Shown in pieces: positions 25,961-33,769 of a DNA stretch of 64,000 bases (position 1 is its first letter; each line of letters begins with the position of its first letter). Made by a program: the position numbers and the translations under genes. The DNA comes from a virus: the IMG/VR virus record IMGVR_UViG_3300049729_000211, positions 79,575-143,574 of that record; one strand, given 5' to 3'. The notes beneath the pieces were generated by a model. The model had not been told where the DNA came from. It saw nothing but the letters and a program-made list of their open reading frames with translations, and searched no databases.

Positions 25961-27834
25961 TTGGACACTCCAATCGGTGCGTTGGGTAGCAGTCCTCGAT
26001 TGATCATCGGCCACAAGCCGATCATTCGACCTTCATCTCTAAGGACGTGCTCCATGGATCGGGTAACTCTGACTCTTGGAGGATCTACCAACTCTCCAAG
26101 ATACTCATGAATGAGGTTTTCTTTCCTGAATTGCCATAGAACATTCCAGTCTATTCCGCTGGTGATATCCTGCTGATCTTGCATCTGCTGAATCTCGTCC
26201 GCCATTCGATCAAGGTAGTATGGCAGATAGCGACCTTTGGTGGTCCGGAAGTATCCCTTGTATGCACACAGACACGACTCCATGAACCAGTGATCCATGC
26301 CCAGCAGAGGGTACTCAACTTGGATCTCCTTGATCAGAATTTCGAGCTCTTTCTCGAGCCAAGCCCACTGCTCCTTGTTGAGTTTTTCGAAGGCCCAATC
26401 GGCTTTGCCCAGGACGATGCAGAGGCCAGCGCGTGGCGAGTCAGCTTCTTTAAGGAAGACTGTGTCAGCCTGGAGAGGCATTCCCATACAGCGAGCAAGG
26501 CACTCAGTGTAGATGTACACACTGTAACGACCGAAGCGCATGAATTGGTTCAGGGCCTTGGTCACGTTGTGGAAGTTCTCAATCTTGTTGGTGGAGGTGA
26601 GGTGCTTGGCGAAGAATTCCTCCTGGGCAGTCGAGGTCTGTTTGCCCATCTGCTTGACATAGTCCTCGAACATCTCCACGAAGTGACCCTTGAGATACTT
26701 CCGGTCCGTGTTGTACCTCAGCTTCTTCCAGTTCTCAGTATGCCAACGACGGAGCCGCCCGATGTCGATCTTCTCGAACTCAGGAAATTCCTGCATCACA
26801 TAGAAGACAGAGCCGGGGTGATAGAACACTCCATACAAGTAACAAATCCAGTACTCCTGACTCTTTGACATCTCCCACCGGCGGAAGACGTAGTTCAGCA
26901 GAGCATAGTTTGGATCTATCTCCCAGGAGGCCACGGAGGATACACAGTACCTTTTGAATGAGTCACGAAGAGCCTTGCGATGGTCTCCTCCGGTCCAAAT
27001 TGGGAGGTCAAGAATCACATGCTTGCTGTCAAAAGGGACCGAATGCTTGCTCATCATGACGTTCGCAATGGGAGGTCTCTCAAATCTCTTCTCAGGAGCA
27101 TAGTACGTTTTGTATCTCTGAGAACTGACGGACTTTCCTGTACCAGAGAAGGTGTATATGGTGTAAGGTTCACACTCCTGAACTGTACACTTGTGTCCCT
27201 CGAACTCGAAGGCTCTCATGATGATGTCCTGAGTGGAAGCGAATCCTTGCATGGACAATTCAGGACAGTCAAACATCCACAAAGGTCTCAAGTGGTCCCG
27301 CATCAGATAGATGGACCCCAGATAGTCTAGGAATCCACAAGCAAAGATAGGAGGAGCCACTTCATAAACTTTTCGAAAAGCCTCAGCAATGGTGCCTTTC
27401 AATGCATGACGTAAGAATATCTCGGAGTCATTGGCGGTCTCGGTGTCGATCTTGTAATCGGCTTCGAACTCTTCCTTGGTCGCCATAGACACCAGACCGT
27501 TATGGACGATCGCCAGCTGCGGAGTGCTGAGAGGCTGAGTGTTATTGTTGTCATGCCAGTCTCCACTGGTGGAGTACCGGCAATGTCCAATCATGGTCTT
27601 CGGAATCTTGCAAGACAGATCCGTCCAGCCAGCCGTTTCCAGCAGGGCCTCAGCACAAATTGGCGCCTTGAAGGTCTTGACCTCTCCCTGTTGCCAGGTT
27701 GGACCTTCCACCCAAGACACCCCAGACGCGTGCTTCCCACGAACCTGAGCCTCAATCATCAGCCGCTCAAATACCTTGAAGGCATCGTGTGCTCGGTCAG
27801 TATTGTACAGCTTGTACCCAACGATTCCGCACAT
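25957..27834 (-). CDS. Class II glutamine amidotransferase fused to a large C-terminal domain
   Basis: The 625-residue protein starts MCGIVGY: Cys2 would be the N-terminal nucleophile of a GATase-2 (Ntn hydrolase) domain. Supporting motifs are GKHASGVSW (33-41), GHCRYSTSG (83-91) and IVHNGLV (108-114). This domain frees ammonia from glutamine. The rest (about residues 290-500; RWEMSKSQEYWICYLYG, FMRFGRYSVYIYTECLARCMG) is a helical domain I do not firmly identify. It recalls alpha-helical domains described in phage thymidine hypermodification systems, but this is a guess. GNAT and Nudix genes lie close by. The start has no strong ribosome site. Confidence 0.8.
   Translation of the reverse strand: MCGIVGYKLYNTDRAHDAFKVFERLMIEAQVRGKHASGVSWVEGPTWQQGEVKTFKAPICAEALLETAGWTDLSCKIPKTMIGHCRYSTSGDWHDNNNTQPLSTPQLAIVHNGLVSMATKEEFEADYKIDTETANDSEIFLRHALKGTIAEAFRKVYEVAPPIFACGFLDYLGSIYLMRDHLRPLWMFDCPELSMQGFASTQDIIMRAFEFEGHKCTVQECEPYTIYTFSGTGKSVSSQRYKTYYAPEKRFERPPIANVMMSKHSVPFDSKHVILDLPIWTGGDHRKALRDSFKRYCVSSVASWEIDPNYALLNYVFRRWEMSKSQEYWICYLYGVFYHPGSVFYVMQEFPEFEKIDIGRLRRWHTENWKKLRYNTDRKYLKGHFVEMFEDYVKQMGKQTSTAQEEFFAKHLTSTNKIENFHNVTKALNQFMRFGRYSVYIYTECLARCMGMPLQADTVFLKEADSPRAGLCIVLGKADWAFEKLNKEQWAWLEKELEILIKEIQVEYPLLGMDHWFMESCLCAYKGYFRTTKGRYLPYYLDRMADEIQQMQDQQDITSGIDWNVLWQFRKENLIHEYLGELVDPPRVRVTRSMEHVLRDEGRMIGLWPMINRGLLPNAPIGVSK
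26038..26067 (-). promoter_or_regulatory. Internal match to the phage promoter family
   Basis: Inside the amidotransferase gene, the minus strand reads GTTACCCG, 18 bases, TAGAGA. It would give a transcript starting about 70 bases before the acetyltransferase gene. It is a full match by sequence and spacing, but lies in coding DNA. Confidence 0.5.
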
Positions 27835-27883
27835 AGATTCCTAATCGTCCCCAGTTAGTCAATACTGGAAAATCGAGGATTAT

Positions 27884-28081
27884 CTAGATTTGGGTCATCT
27901 TCTCTTGAAGAACAGCGAGCCCATCCAGCACCATTGCCACAAGCAGCGTTTGGCGATGGACGTTCAATCTCAGAGCATGCTCTTCGATCAGATTCGCTTG
28001 CGACTCAGGAATTCGCAACGTGAACGCCTTGAATGGTTCTTTCTTTCCCAGGTTATTCACCAGATTTTCAACGTAGCTCAT
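27884..28081 (-). CDS. Ribbon-helix-helix-like small protein (65 aa)
   Basis: Starts at 28081, overlapping the previous stop (ATGA). The product has FKAFTLRIPESQANLIEE followed by LNVHRQTLLVAMVLDG, the strand-helix-helix pattern of MetJ/Arc-type DNA-binding proteins. It is a candidate phage transcription regulator; target unknown. Confidence 0.7.
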   Translation of the reverse strand: MSYVENLVNNLGKKEPFKAFTLRIPESQANLIEEHALRLNVHRQTLLVAMVLDGLAVLQEKMTQI

Positions 28082-28533
28082 AACCACCCCATGTGTCGAA
28101 ACTTCTCGATGCACGGATACCAGATCTTGTCCTGCAGCTTCGGCAAATCTGTTACTGGGACCCACTGCCAGTCGCTACTCTTGGTTGGCTCTGTGTTGAC
28201 CGGCTCGCCGCCGATCCATTCTCCGACGAAGTAGATCGTGATGTAATGCTTGCCCTGTTCCCGACTGATGTCCTCGGTGAATCCGACGAGATGGACTTTT
28301 CCCAAAGTTAGACCCGTCTCTTCTTCGGTCTCACGACGAGCCGCTTCAGATGCCAACTCGTACTTCTCTACATGACCGCCTGGTAAACTGAGGAATCCAT
28401 ATCCGTATTCCTTCCTGCGAATTCCCAACAGGATGTACTCCAGCCCAATCCCTTCCGGGTCTCCACCAGGAAGGTACTTGTGGACGATCATGCCGGTGCC
28501 AACACCGGGCCTCTCAATAGAGTCTGAACTCAC
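28078..28533 (-). CDS. Nudix hydrolase
   Basis: The 151-residue protein starts at a GTG overlapping the previous stop (GTGA). A complete Nudix box is present at residues 52-74: GG-x5-E...REtEEEtGL. Nudix enzymes cleave nucleoside diphosphates linked to another group; in phages these may be modified nucleotides, ADP-ribose, NAD derivatives or capped RNA. With a PARP and other nucleotide enzymes in the same window, an ADP-ribose or NAD-related role is possible but unproven. Confidence 0.92.
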   Translation of the reverse strand: MSSDSIERPGVGTGMIVHKYLPGGDPEGIGLEYILLGIRRKEYGYGFLSLPGGHVEKYELASEAARRETEEETGLTLGKVHLVGFTEDISREQGKHYITIYFVGEWIGGEPVNTEPTKSSDWQWVPVTDLPKLQDKIWYPCIEKFRHMGWL

Positions 28534-29126
28534 TGTTTGCCTCTGGCTTTCTCTACAGTTTCCCGATCGATGGCCGGGTATTCAAAGACGATAGGCATCT
28601 TCCGCTTGGCGACTTCAACCTTGACCCAGAGCGGATGACCTTGGAAGATCACTTGGCCGGTGCGATAGGCAATGGCGAGCACTTGTTCTTGACGAGGACC
28701 GTTGCTCTCGTATGGAACGATTATGACACCATGATCAATGGCGATTTGTTCGTCAGTGATGTGGTAGGTGTGCTTGACCGCCAGCGGACCTTTGCTGGGC
28801 TTGAAGAGATTGCCAAATGCTGCCAGAGCCCAGGCGACCTGAAATCTCTGGTAGACTGTTCGCTTCTCAGGAAAGTTGATGAAGTCGACATATCCGAACC
28901 CAGGACGCAAGGTTTGTTCGTCGAGCCATGACTTCGCAGCAAGGAATTCCTCGATGGTCACATCACCATCAATCTTGGGTGTCGGATCCTCAGAAGTGGC
29001 ACTCAAACCCAGTAGCCTTGAGGCTGTGTCCTTGAGGGCTTGAAAATTGAACCACCGGCGATATGCTTTCTCGCTGTAGTCCTCATCCGGCTTCTTCAAC
29101 TGTGCTGCTGTGGCTCTCTTGAACAT
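28530..29126 (-). CDS. Hypothetical protein (198 aa)
   Basis: This 198-residue protein begins at an ATG overlapping the previous stop (TGATG) and is translationally coupled to the Nudix gene. It has mixed alpha/beta sequence, with IIVPYESNGPRQEQVLAIAYRTGQV near residues 134-158. No recognised family or motif; part of a chain of overlapping small genes. Confidence 0.75.
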   Translation of the reverse strand: MFKRATAAQLKKPDEDYSEKAYRRWFNFQALKDTASRLLGLSATSEDPTPKIDGDVTIEEFLAAKSWLDEQTLRPGFGYVDFINFPEKRTVYQRFQVAWALAAFGNLFKPSKGPLAVKHTYHITDEQIAIDHGVIIVPYESNGPRQEQVLAIAYRTGQVIFQGHPLWVKVEVAKRKMPIVFEYPAIDRETVEKARGKQ

Positions 29127-29398
29127 CAGTGTGCCACTCGTAGGACAGTGAGCGGTGTGTCGATAACGGAGTCATTGTCCCAGCCCAAAGAGGCCAGCAG
29201 TTCCAGCAGAGTTGTTTTGTGCTTGTTCGTGTTGTAACGAGTGACGATCATGGGCAGTCCCTCGTTGCCGATGTTGGGCTCGTTGCCCACGTGAAGCTCG
29301 GAGTGGACCTTGATGAACTCCTTCGCCTCCTCACGAGTGCCAGCGAAGTCGACCTTGAGTGTGCCCTGAGTGTGGATCTTACGTCTTAGTGACATCAT
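29126..29398 (-). CDS. Small hypothetical protein (90 aa)
   Basis: Two ATGs stand together at the start, overlapping the previous stop. The 90-residue product starts with a basic segment (SLRRKIHTQG) and has no recognised domain. Coupled on both sides to neighbours. Confidence 0.72.
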   Translation of the reverse strand: MMSLRRKIHTQGTLKVDFAGTREEAKEFIKVHSELHVGNEPNIGNEGLPMIVTRYNTNKHKTTLLELLASLGWDNDSVIDTPLTVLRVAH

Positions 29399-29652
29399 GC
29401 CATCCTTTCACTTCTTCCGTCTGGTGATGCTACCCAACGAATCCCAGTGGCTTGTTCGATTGCCTCTTTCGCCCAGGGGAGCAACTCTTGTTTCTCAATC
29501 AGACCAAAATCGAACTCGGTGATCTGCGTTCCATCTTCTGTATATCCTGCTGATTTCTCAGCACGACCAGCCTTGCGCTGATAACGGACATGGATGGGAC
29601 CAAAGACTTCAAGCATTATATCCCAGCCGCCATATTGTCTGCCGTTACTCAT
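29395..29652 (-). CDS. Small hypothetical protein (85 aa)
   Basis: An 85-residue protein with GAGGA 5 bases before its ATG and an ATGA overlap with the next gene. Central segment GPIHVRYQRKAGRAEKSAGY. No recognised family. Confidence 0.72.
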   Translation of the reverse strand: MSNGRQYGGWDIMLEVFGPIHVRYQRKAGRAEKSAGYTEDGTQITEFDFGLIEKQELLPWAKEAIEQATGIRWVASPDGRSERMA

Positions 29653-29660
29653 GTGAATCC

Positions 29661-29885
29661 TCAGTAGCGAGAAGACGGCCTTGTTGACTTCCCACAGATA
29701 AGACAGTTGTCACAGTCACGTCCAGATGAAGCATCTTCGCCCCAAGGGAAGGTATGATCACAGGCCGCCACCAGAGGGTTCAGGGTCTTATCTCTGAATT
29801 CCTTGAGAGCAATCTCCTGCTGATCCCTGAATGCCTGGACATCCTTCGTGGCCTGACGAATCACAGCGATCTGCTCACTGGTCAT
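29661..29885 (-). CDS. Small zinc-binding hypothetical protein (74 aa)
   Basis: A 74-residue protein with Cys and His residues CDHTF...CDNCLICG (42-64), likely a zinc site after a helical N-terminal half. Its start overlaps the end of the upstream gene by 11 bases. Confidence 0.75.
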   Translation of the reverse strand: MTSEQIAVIRQATKDVQAFRDQQEIALKEFRDKTLNPLVAACDHTFPWGEDASSGRDCDNCLICGKSTRPSSRY

Positions 29886-30066
29886 GTTCCCATCCTAGGC
29901 TCTTGCTGATCTCTGGTGAGAAGCCACCCAATTCTCTGAGCCGGGTGGCGAAATAGGTTCCTGCTTCGTCTTGGAGCAGTGGATTTCCTACTGGAGCAAA
30001 ACGCCACAACCGACACAGTTCGTATCGAGTCATGGCGTCGATTTCAGCTTTTTGTTCAGGAGTCAT
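29875..30066 (-). CDS. Small conserved hypothetical protein (63 aa)
   Basis: The start at 30066 (MTPEQKAEIDAMTRYELCRLWRF) overlaps the previous stop as TAATG; a longer start upstream would lie in the neighbour. The RLWRFAPVGNPLLQ segment recalls small conserved phage proteins of unknown role. Confidence 0.75.
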   Translation of the reverse strand: MTPEQKAEIDAMTRYELCRLWRFAPVGNPLLQDEAGTYFATRLRELGGFSPEISKSLGWEHDQ

Positions 30067-30626
30067 TACAGTTCGAATTCTCCAAGAGCGGTGTCCGCCG
30101 CGTCGCGCTGTTCCTGCAACCAGGCTTCTTTGTTCTCCACCCACTCTTCGTGCTTCTCTTCGTCATCGAGGGAAGGCTCGCTCTCTTCGTCCTCAAAGGA
30201 TGTGCCGTCAACTTCATCGGCAGCGGTGTTCAGGGAATCGAGGAAGGTGTCGAGCGCATCGACCTTCTCCTGCATGTCAGAAGAATCGCGAAGGCCATCC
30301 GGCAGAGCTTCGAGGGCCTCTTCGTACTCACCCTTCACTTCTTCGCAGGTAGTGGCGCAGTCACGCAGAGCCTGAGCGATATCGCTGATATCTTCGGCAG
30401 CCGTAACATTGGCCGACGCATCCTCAATGGCAGAGTAGACGCCACTGAGTTTGGATGTGGTCAACTGAGACTGGGTGGGATGGCCGTGCTTCGAATGCTG
30501 GCGGCGAGAAGCAGACTTGTAGGGCGTCCACTCGAAATACTGGTCACCGGCGACGATCAGGTCGGGACACTTCTCGCAGGGATATTCCCTGCCGGCTTTG
30601 CTCTTTTTGTGCTCTGTAACTCGCAT
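30066..30626 (-). CDS. Zinc-finger protein with acidic C-terminus (186 aa)
   Basis: The N-terminus has CEKC (17-20), possibly with nearby His residues, and a basic segment (SASRRQHSKHGH). From residue 60 on it is mostly acidic and helical, likely a coiled coil. The ATG is exactly 11 bases after the T of TAGA of a phage promoter and has no Shine-Dalgarno sequence. First gene of a long chain of overlapping genes, possibly running through the Nudix gene to the ribbon-helix-helix gene. Confidence 0.8.
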   Translation of the reverse strand: MRVTEHKKSKAGREYPCEKCPDLIVAGDQYFEWTPYKSASRRQHSKHGHPTQSQLTTSKLSGVYSAIEDASANVTAAEDISDIAQALRDCATTCEEVKGEYEEALEALPDGLRDSSDMQEKVDALDTFLDSLNTAADEVDGTSFEDEESEPSLDDEEKHEEWVENKEAWLQEQRDAADTALGEFEL

Positions 30627-30633
30627 ACTTCAC

Positions 30634-30663
30634 TCTACCAGTAGAATCGTAAATTCGGGTAAT
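30634..30663 (-). promoter_or_regulatory. Phage promoter, TTACCCG-N18-TAGA family (leaderless type)
   Basis: On the minus strand ATTACCCG, 18 bases, TAGAGT. The start codon at 30626 lies 11 bases after the T of TAGA. It probably drives the whole chain of small overlapping genes to about 27.9 kb. Confidence 0.85.
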
Positions 30664-30695
30664 GCCAAGAAACTGACTATCCGTCCCTATAGTAG

Positions 30696-31466
30696 ATGAC
30701 TACAAATCTATACGCAGAGAAACTGGAGCAAAACGCCATCAGCAACAAGTACACTCGATGGTATCTACGTCTTTGCCTCAGAGCAGGTAATCGAAGTGAT
30801 CTTCAAGGATACATTGAAGAACATCATGTCCTTCCTAGATGTCTCGGAGGAAATTCTGAAAAGACTAATCTTGTGATTTTAACCGCAAGAGAACATTTCA
30901 TTGCTCATCTTCTCCTCACTAAAATGTTCAGAGGGCAACGGTTGTACAAGATGCTGGCCGCTGCTTTCTTCATGGCAAACCGTACTCGGATGTATCGAGG
31001 AAGCCGCACTTATCAAACTCTACGAGAAAACTATGCCCAGGAAGTGAGTAACCATTTCAAGGGAGTTCCAATTTGTTCAGACGTGCTGGCCGCAAGGATC
31101 GGAAAGTCTCACGACCATCATGTTCTTCCACATCCTGTTCACCAATGTATACTCGTTGGAGAAACAATAGCTGAATTTGGGCACGATCCTCGTATTCTTA
31201 AATCTATGAGTAACCGCAAAGTGAAAGTCAGGTATCCCTGCTGTGGAACTATTTTAGACCGGCCATTCTATGCAGCCAATAAAGGATTGAACTACTGTAA
31301 ATCCTGTTTTATACAGAAGAATCTGGAGGCAATGAATACCTTTCAAGGGCGCAAAGAAGCTGCTGAAAGGATGCGTGATAAGTGGACAAAAGCATCCTTC
31401 CGGGAGCATACCTCTCGAGCAGTATCCAATGCGAACAAGACTAGGAGAACTCCACCAAGTACCTGA
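30696..31466 (+). CDS. HNH homing endonuclease
   Basis: This 256-residue protein has an HNH core: EEHHVLPRCLGG (41-52), Asn58, and AREHFIAHLLL (64-74). A C-terminal part has a CCG...C..C zinc-like group and basic helices. It is clearly related to the protein at 33030-33764, with the same KYT.WYL.LC and LAAAF.MANR segments. It is AT-rich, opposite in strand to its neighbours, and its 3' end overlaps the PARP gene end by 26 bases. The start lacks a good ribosome site. Confidence 0.9.
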   Translation: MTTNLYAEKLEQNAISNKYTRWYLRLCLRAGNRSDLQGYIEEHHVLPRCLGGNSEKTNLVILTAREHFIAHLLLTKMFRGQRLYKMLAAAFFMANRTRMYRGSRTYQTLRENYAQEVSNHFKGVPICSDVLAARIGKSHDHHVLPHPVHQCILVGETIAEFGHDPRILKSMSNRKVKVRYPCCGTILDRPFYAANKGLNYCKSCFIQKNLEAMNTFQGRKEAAERMRDKWTKASFREHTSRAVSNANKTRRTPPST

Positions 31467-32907
31467 TGTTGGCTTGGCTTACTCTGTAGACTATGGCCTC
31501 ATGATTCATGATTCCACTTCTTCCTGGTACTGCATTGCAAGAATCATACCCAGACTGCTTTCCGTTGCCTGGTCCAGAAGGAACGTACTCTCTCCCCATG
31601 GCCACATCCACTAAGAACATATAGCAGTTTTTGTCTTTGTTTCCACCGTCCCAGTAACCATATGAATAGTTCAAACTTTTCGTGCTATTTTCACTGAAAT
31701 ACAATCCATTTCCGAACATCGCGCCGGTGGTGGAGATGGTGCTCAGTGCATTGGGCATGACCAAGCCACGCTTGAGGATCGACAGCACGTTGAACATACG
31801 AGTTCCGTGCCACAATTCCTTGATGTTGCCGACCTTGTGACCGTCGGTGTCGAAAGCCTTGATCATGTGAGGGATGGTAACCTCATAGACCCGAACTGGC
31901 TTCAACACGGAGGACTGATGACCACGAGTGCCGGTCGTGAGATACTTGTGCTTGATGCGCTCGATGAGTTTGTTGTCCGAAACCAAAGTGAGTTTGCATT
32001 CAAAGGTCGAAGGAGCAGCCACGACTTTCTTGTCAGTGACCTTGTTGGCCGCGTTCACGGCATCCGTGATGCGCTGTTCGGCGATTTCGATCGAGGTTTC
32101 GATCTGGTCGAGCAAAGAGGTCTGCTTCGCGAGATCGATGAAATCTTTGTGCCATCCCCGCAGACGAGGAGTAGCTTGGGGAACCAAGCGGAGGTATCTG
32201 CTGAGCAGACCAGGTTCACCGGGCTTGCCACAGTAGATAGGATTTTCGGTGTCGTTCTTGCGAACGAACGGCTCCATCTGAGAGAGGATTGTACGGGCAC
32301 CTTGAACTGCTTCGAGAGTCACAACGCCCATCGCGGTGCGAACGATGCCCGTTGCCAGGTCTATGTCCATGCCGCCTTGTTCGATACCACCAGTCGCCTT
32401 GATGAGTTCGTGCCTGTTCGCTTCCGCAAGTTTCTTGACCAGTTCAGCCGTGACAGGACAGGCACCGGCGATTTCCTTGACAGCCACTCTCTTGACTTCT
32501 TCCTTGGCCATTGACGATCCGCCGTTGCCATTGGAAGGCCGATTGAAAGAGACTTTGCCCGACTCAGCTTCGCCGCCCACGATCGTGATTTCCGTGTAGC
32601 TTGGCTCAGGGAAAGGCTTGTGAGTCTTCTCGTAGACCTTGGAGAGGAAGTCCCTCTCGCTGGAAGAAACAGTCTTCTTCAGAAGTTTGAAACGGATCTC
32701 GTTATTGATGACTGTCATGTCGAGAGGGAAGGTGAGACCTGAGCGCACAAGAGGTTTGGTCTGCGTGGCCATTGGGCCACCCACTCTGCCCCACTCGTAT
32801 TTGACAGTATTGTCGTCGTAGACGGTATAGGTCCAGGCCTTATTGTGATTAGCGTCAGCATTTGCCTCAACTGCGATGAACTTCCGATGCTCGATTATAC
32901 CAGCCAT
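31441..32907 (-). CDS. WGR-domain poly(ADP-ribose) polymerase-like ADP-ribosyltransferase
   Basis: The 488-residue protein has a WGR domain (WTYTVYDD...KYEWGRVGG, about 25-44), a helical middle region resembling the PARP regulatory domain (LLSRYLRLVPQ, LLDQIETSIEIAEQ), and a C-terminal PARP catalytic domain. The expected H-Y-E triad is present: His367 in LWHGTR, Tyr403 in GNGLYF, Glu470 in NHEAIVY. It should use NAD+ to ADP-ribosylate protein or nucleic acid. The chosen start (32907) is 11 bases after the TAGA of a phage promoter; a longer frame start lies upstream of that promoter. Phages use ADP-ribosylation (e.g. T4 Alt, Mod) to alter host transcription; the target here is unknown. Confidence 0.92.
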   Translation of the reverse strand: MAGIIEHRKFIAVEANADANHNKAWTYTVYDDNTVKYEWGRVGGPMATQTKPLVRSGLTFPLDMTVINNEIRFKLLKKTVSSSERDFLSKVYEKTHKPFPEPSYTEITIVGGEAESGKVSFNRPSNGNGGSSMAKEEVKRVAVKEIAGACPVTAELVKKLAEANRHELIKATGGIEQGGMDIDLATGIVRTAMGVVTLEAVQGARTILSQMEPFVRKNDTENPIYCGKPGEPGLLSRYLRLVPQATPRLRGWHKDFIDLAKQTSLLDQIETSIEIAEQRITDAVNAANKVTDKKVVAAPSTFECKLTLVSDNKLIERIKHKYLTTGTRGHQSSVLKPVRVYEVTIPHMIKAFDTDGHKVGNIKELWHGTRMFNVLSILKRGLVMPNALSTISTTGAMFGNGLYFSENSTKSLNYSYGYWDGGNKDKNCYMFLVDVAMGREYVPSGPGNGKQSGYDSCNAVPGRSGIMNHEAIVYRVSQANIRYLVEFS

Positions 32908-32914
32908 GCACTTC

Positions 32915-32944
32915 TCTACTGTCTTTGAGTGAAAATCGGGTAAT
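32915..32944 (-). promoter_or_regulatory. Phage promoter, TTACCCG-N18-TAGA family (leaderless type)
   Basis: On the minus strand ATTACCCG, 18 bases, TAGAGA; the PARP start codon at 32907 is 11 bases after the T of TAGA. Confidence 0.85.
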
Positions 32945-33029
32945 CTATTTGACTTCCCAATCCATAGTGTACGTGCCAATCGCGACCCTGGCAGGTCCAC
33001 TGGCCCTATGACTGAGAAGGAGTCACAGC

Positions 33030-33764
33030 ATGATAAATGGAACAGAAAGTCCCATCTATTGCCAGAAATATCTCGATAAGATCTCTGAAATTTCCCTTGA
33101 CAACAAGTACACCAAGTGGTATCTGAAATTGTGTCGGAAGGCTGCTCTCAGAGACCATCCGGCCAAAGTAGATATGCACCACATTCTTCCATTCTGTTTT
33201 GATCTAGGTGGAGAAAGTGATTCAGACAACCTGGCTCACCTTTCTCTTCGAGAACACTTCGTCTGCCATCTGCTTCTCACCAGAATGATGACAGGCACTC
33301 GTCGATACCAGATGCTAGCGGCTGCTTTCCTGATGGCCAACCGGGTCAAATCCTCACGTGCATATGAGTATCTTCGCATTCAGAGAGATATAGAACAAGG
33401 GCCTCTTCACAGTATACGACTCAAGGAAACTCACAGGAATCACCCTGAAATCCAAGTGAGGCGGAAGGTTACTCTGGCTTCAAAACCCACACTGACTTGT
33501 CCCAGATGTCACAGGAATTTCCGGTATCCAGACCATCTCCTGCCAGGTAAACACATATGCAGAATCAAGAACGAGAAGGCCGCTCGGACTCACCGAGAAC
33601 TAGGATCGGGGAGTATGAACCGTCTCCGAGAAACGATGGCTGGGTACACTCAGGATCTGGAGTGCTGTCACTGCAAGAGGATTTTCAAACTTCCCTGGAG
33701 ATGGCGCAAGCATGTGGGATGCGTGGGGAATTCTAGTTCGTCAAAAGATGGTACCAAATCCTAA
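33030..33764 (+). CDS. HNH homing endonuclease
   Basis: This 244-residue protein has HNH elements MHHILPFCF (49-57), Asn67, REHFVCHLLL (74-83), and two C-terminal zinc modules CPRCHRNF...H..C and CCHCKRIF...H..C. AAGGAG precedes the ATG. It is a paralogue of the gene at 30696 and lies on the other side of the PARP gene, just beyond its promoter, and ends 6 bases before the next convergent gene. Confidence 0.9.
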   Translation: MINGTESPIYCQKYLDKISEISLDNKYTKWYLKLCRKAALRDHPAKVDMHHILPFCFDLGGESDSDNLAHLSLREHFVCHLLLTRMMTGTRRYQMLAAAFLMANRVKSSRAYEYLRIQRDIEQGPLHSIRLKETHRNHPEIQVRRKVTLASKPTLTCPRCHRNFRYPDHLLPGKHICRIKNEKAARTHRELGSGSMNRLRETMAGYTQDLECCHCKRIFKLPWRWRKHVGCVGNSSSSKDGTKS

Positions 33765-33769
33765 GTCAA

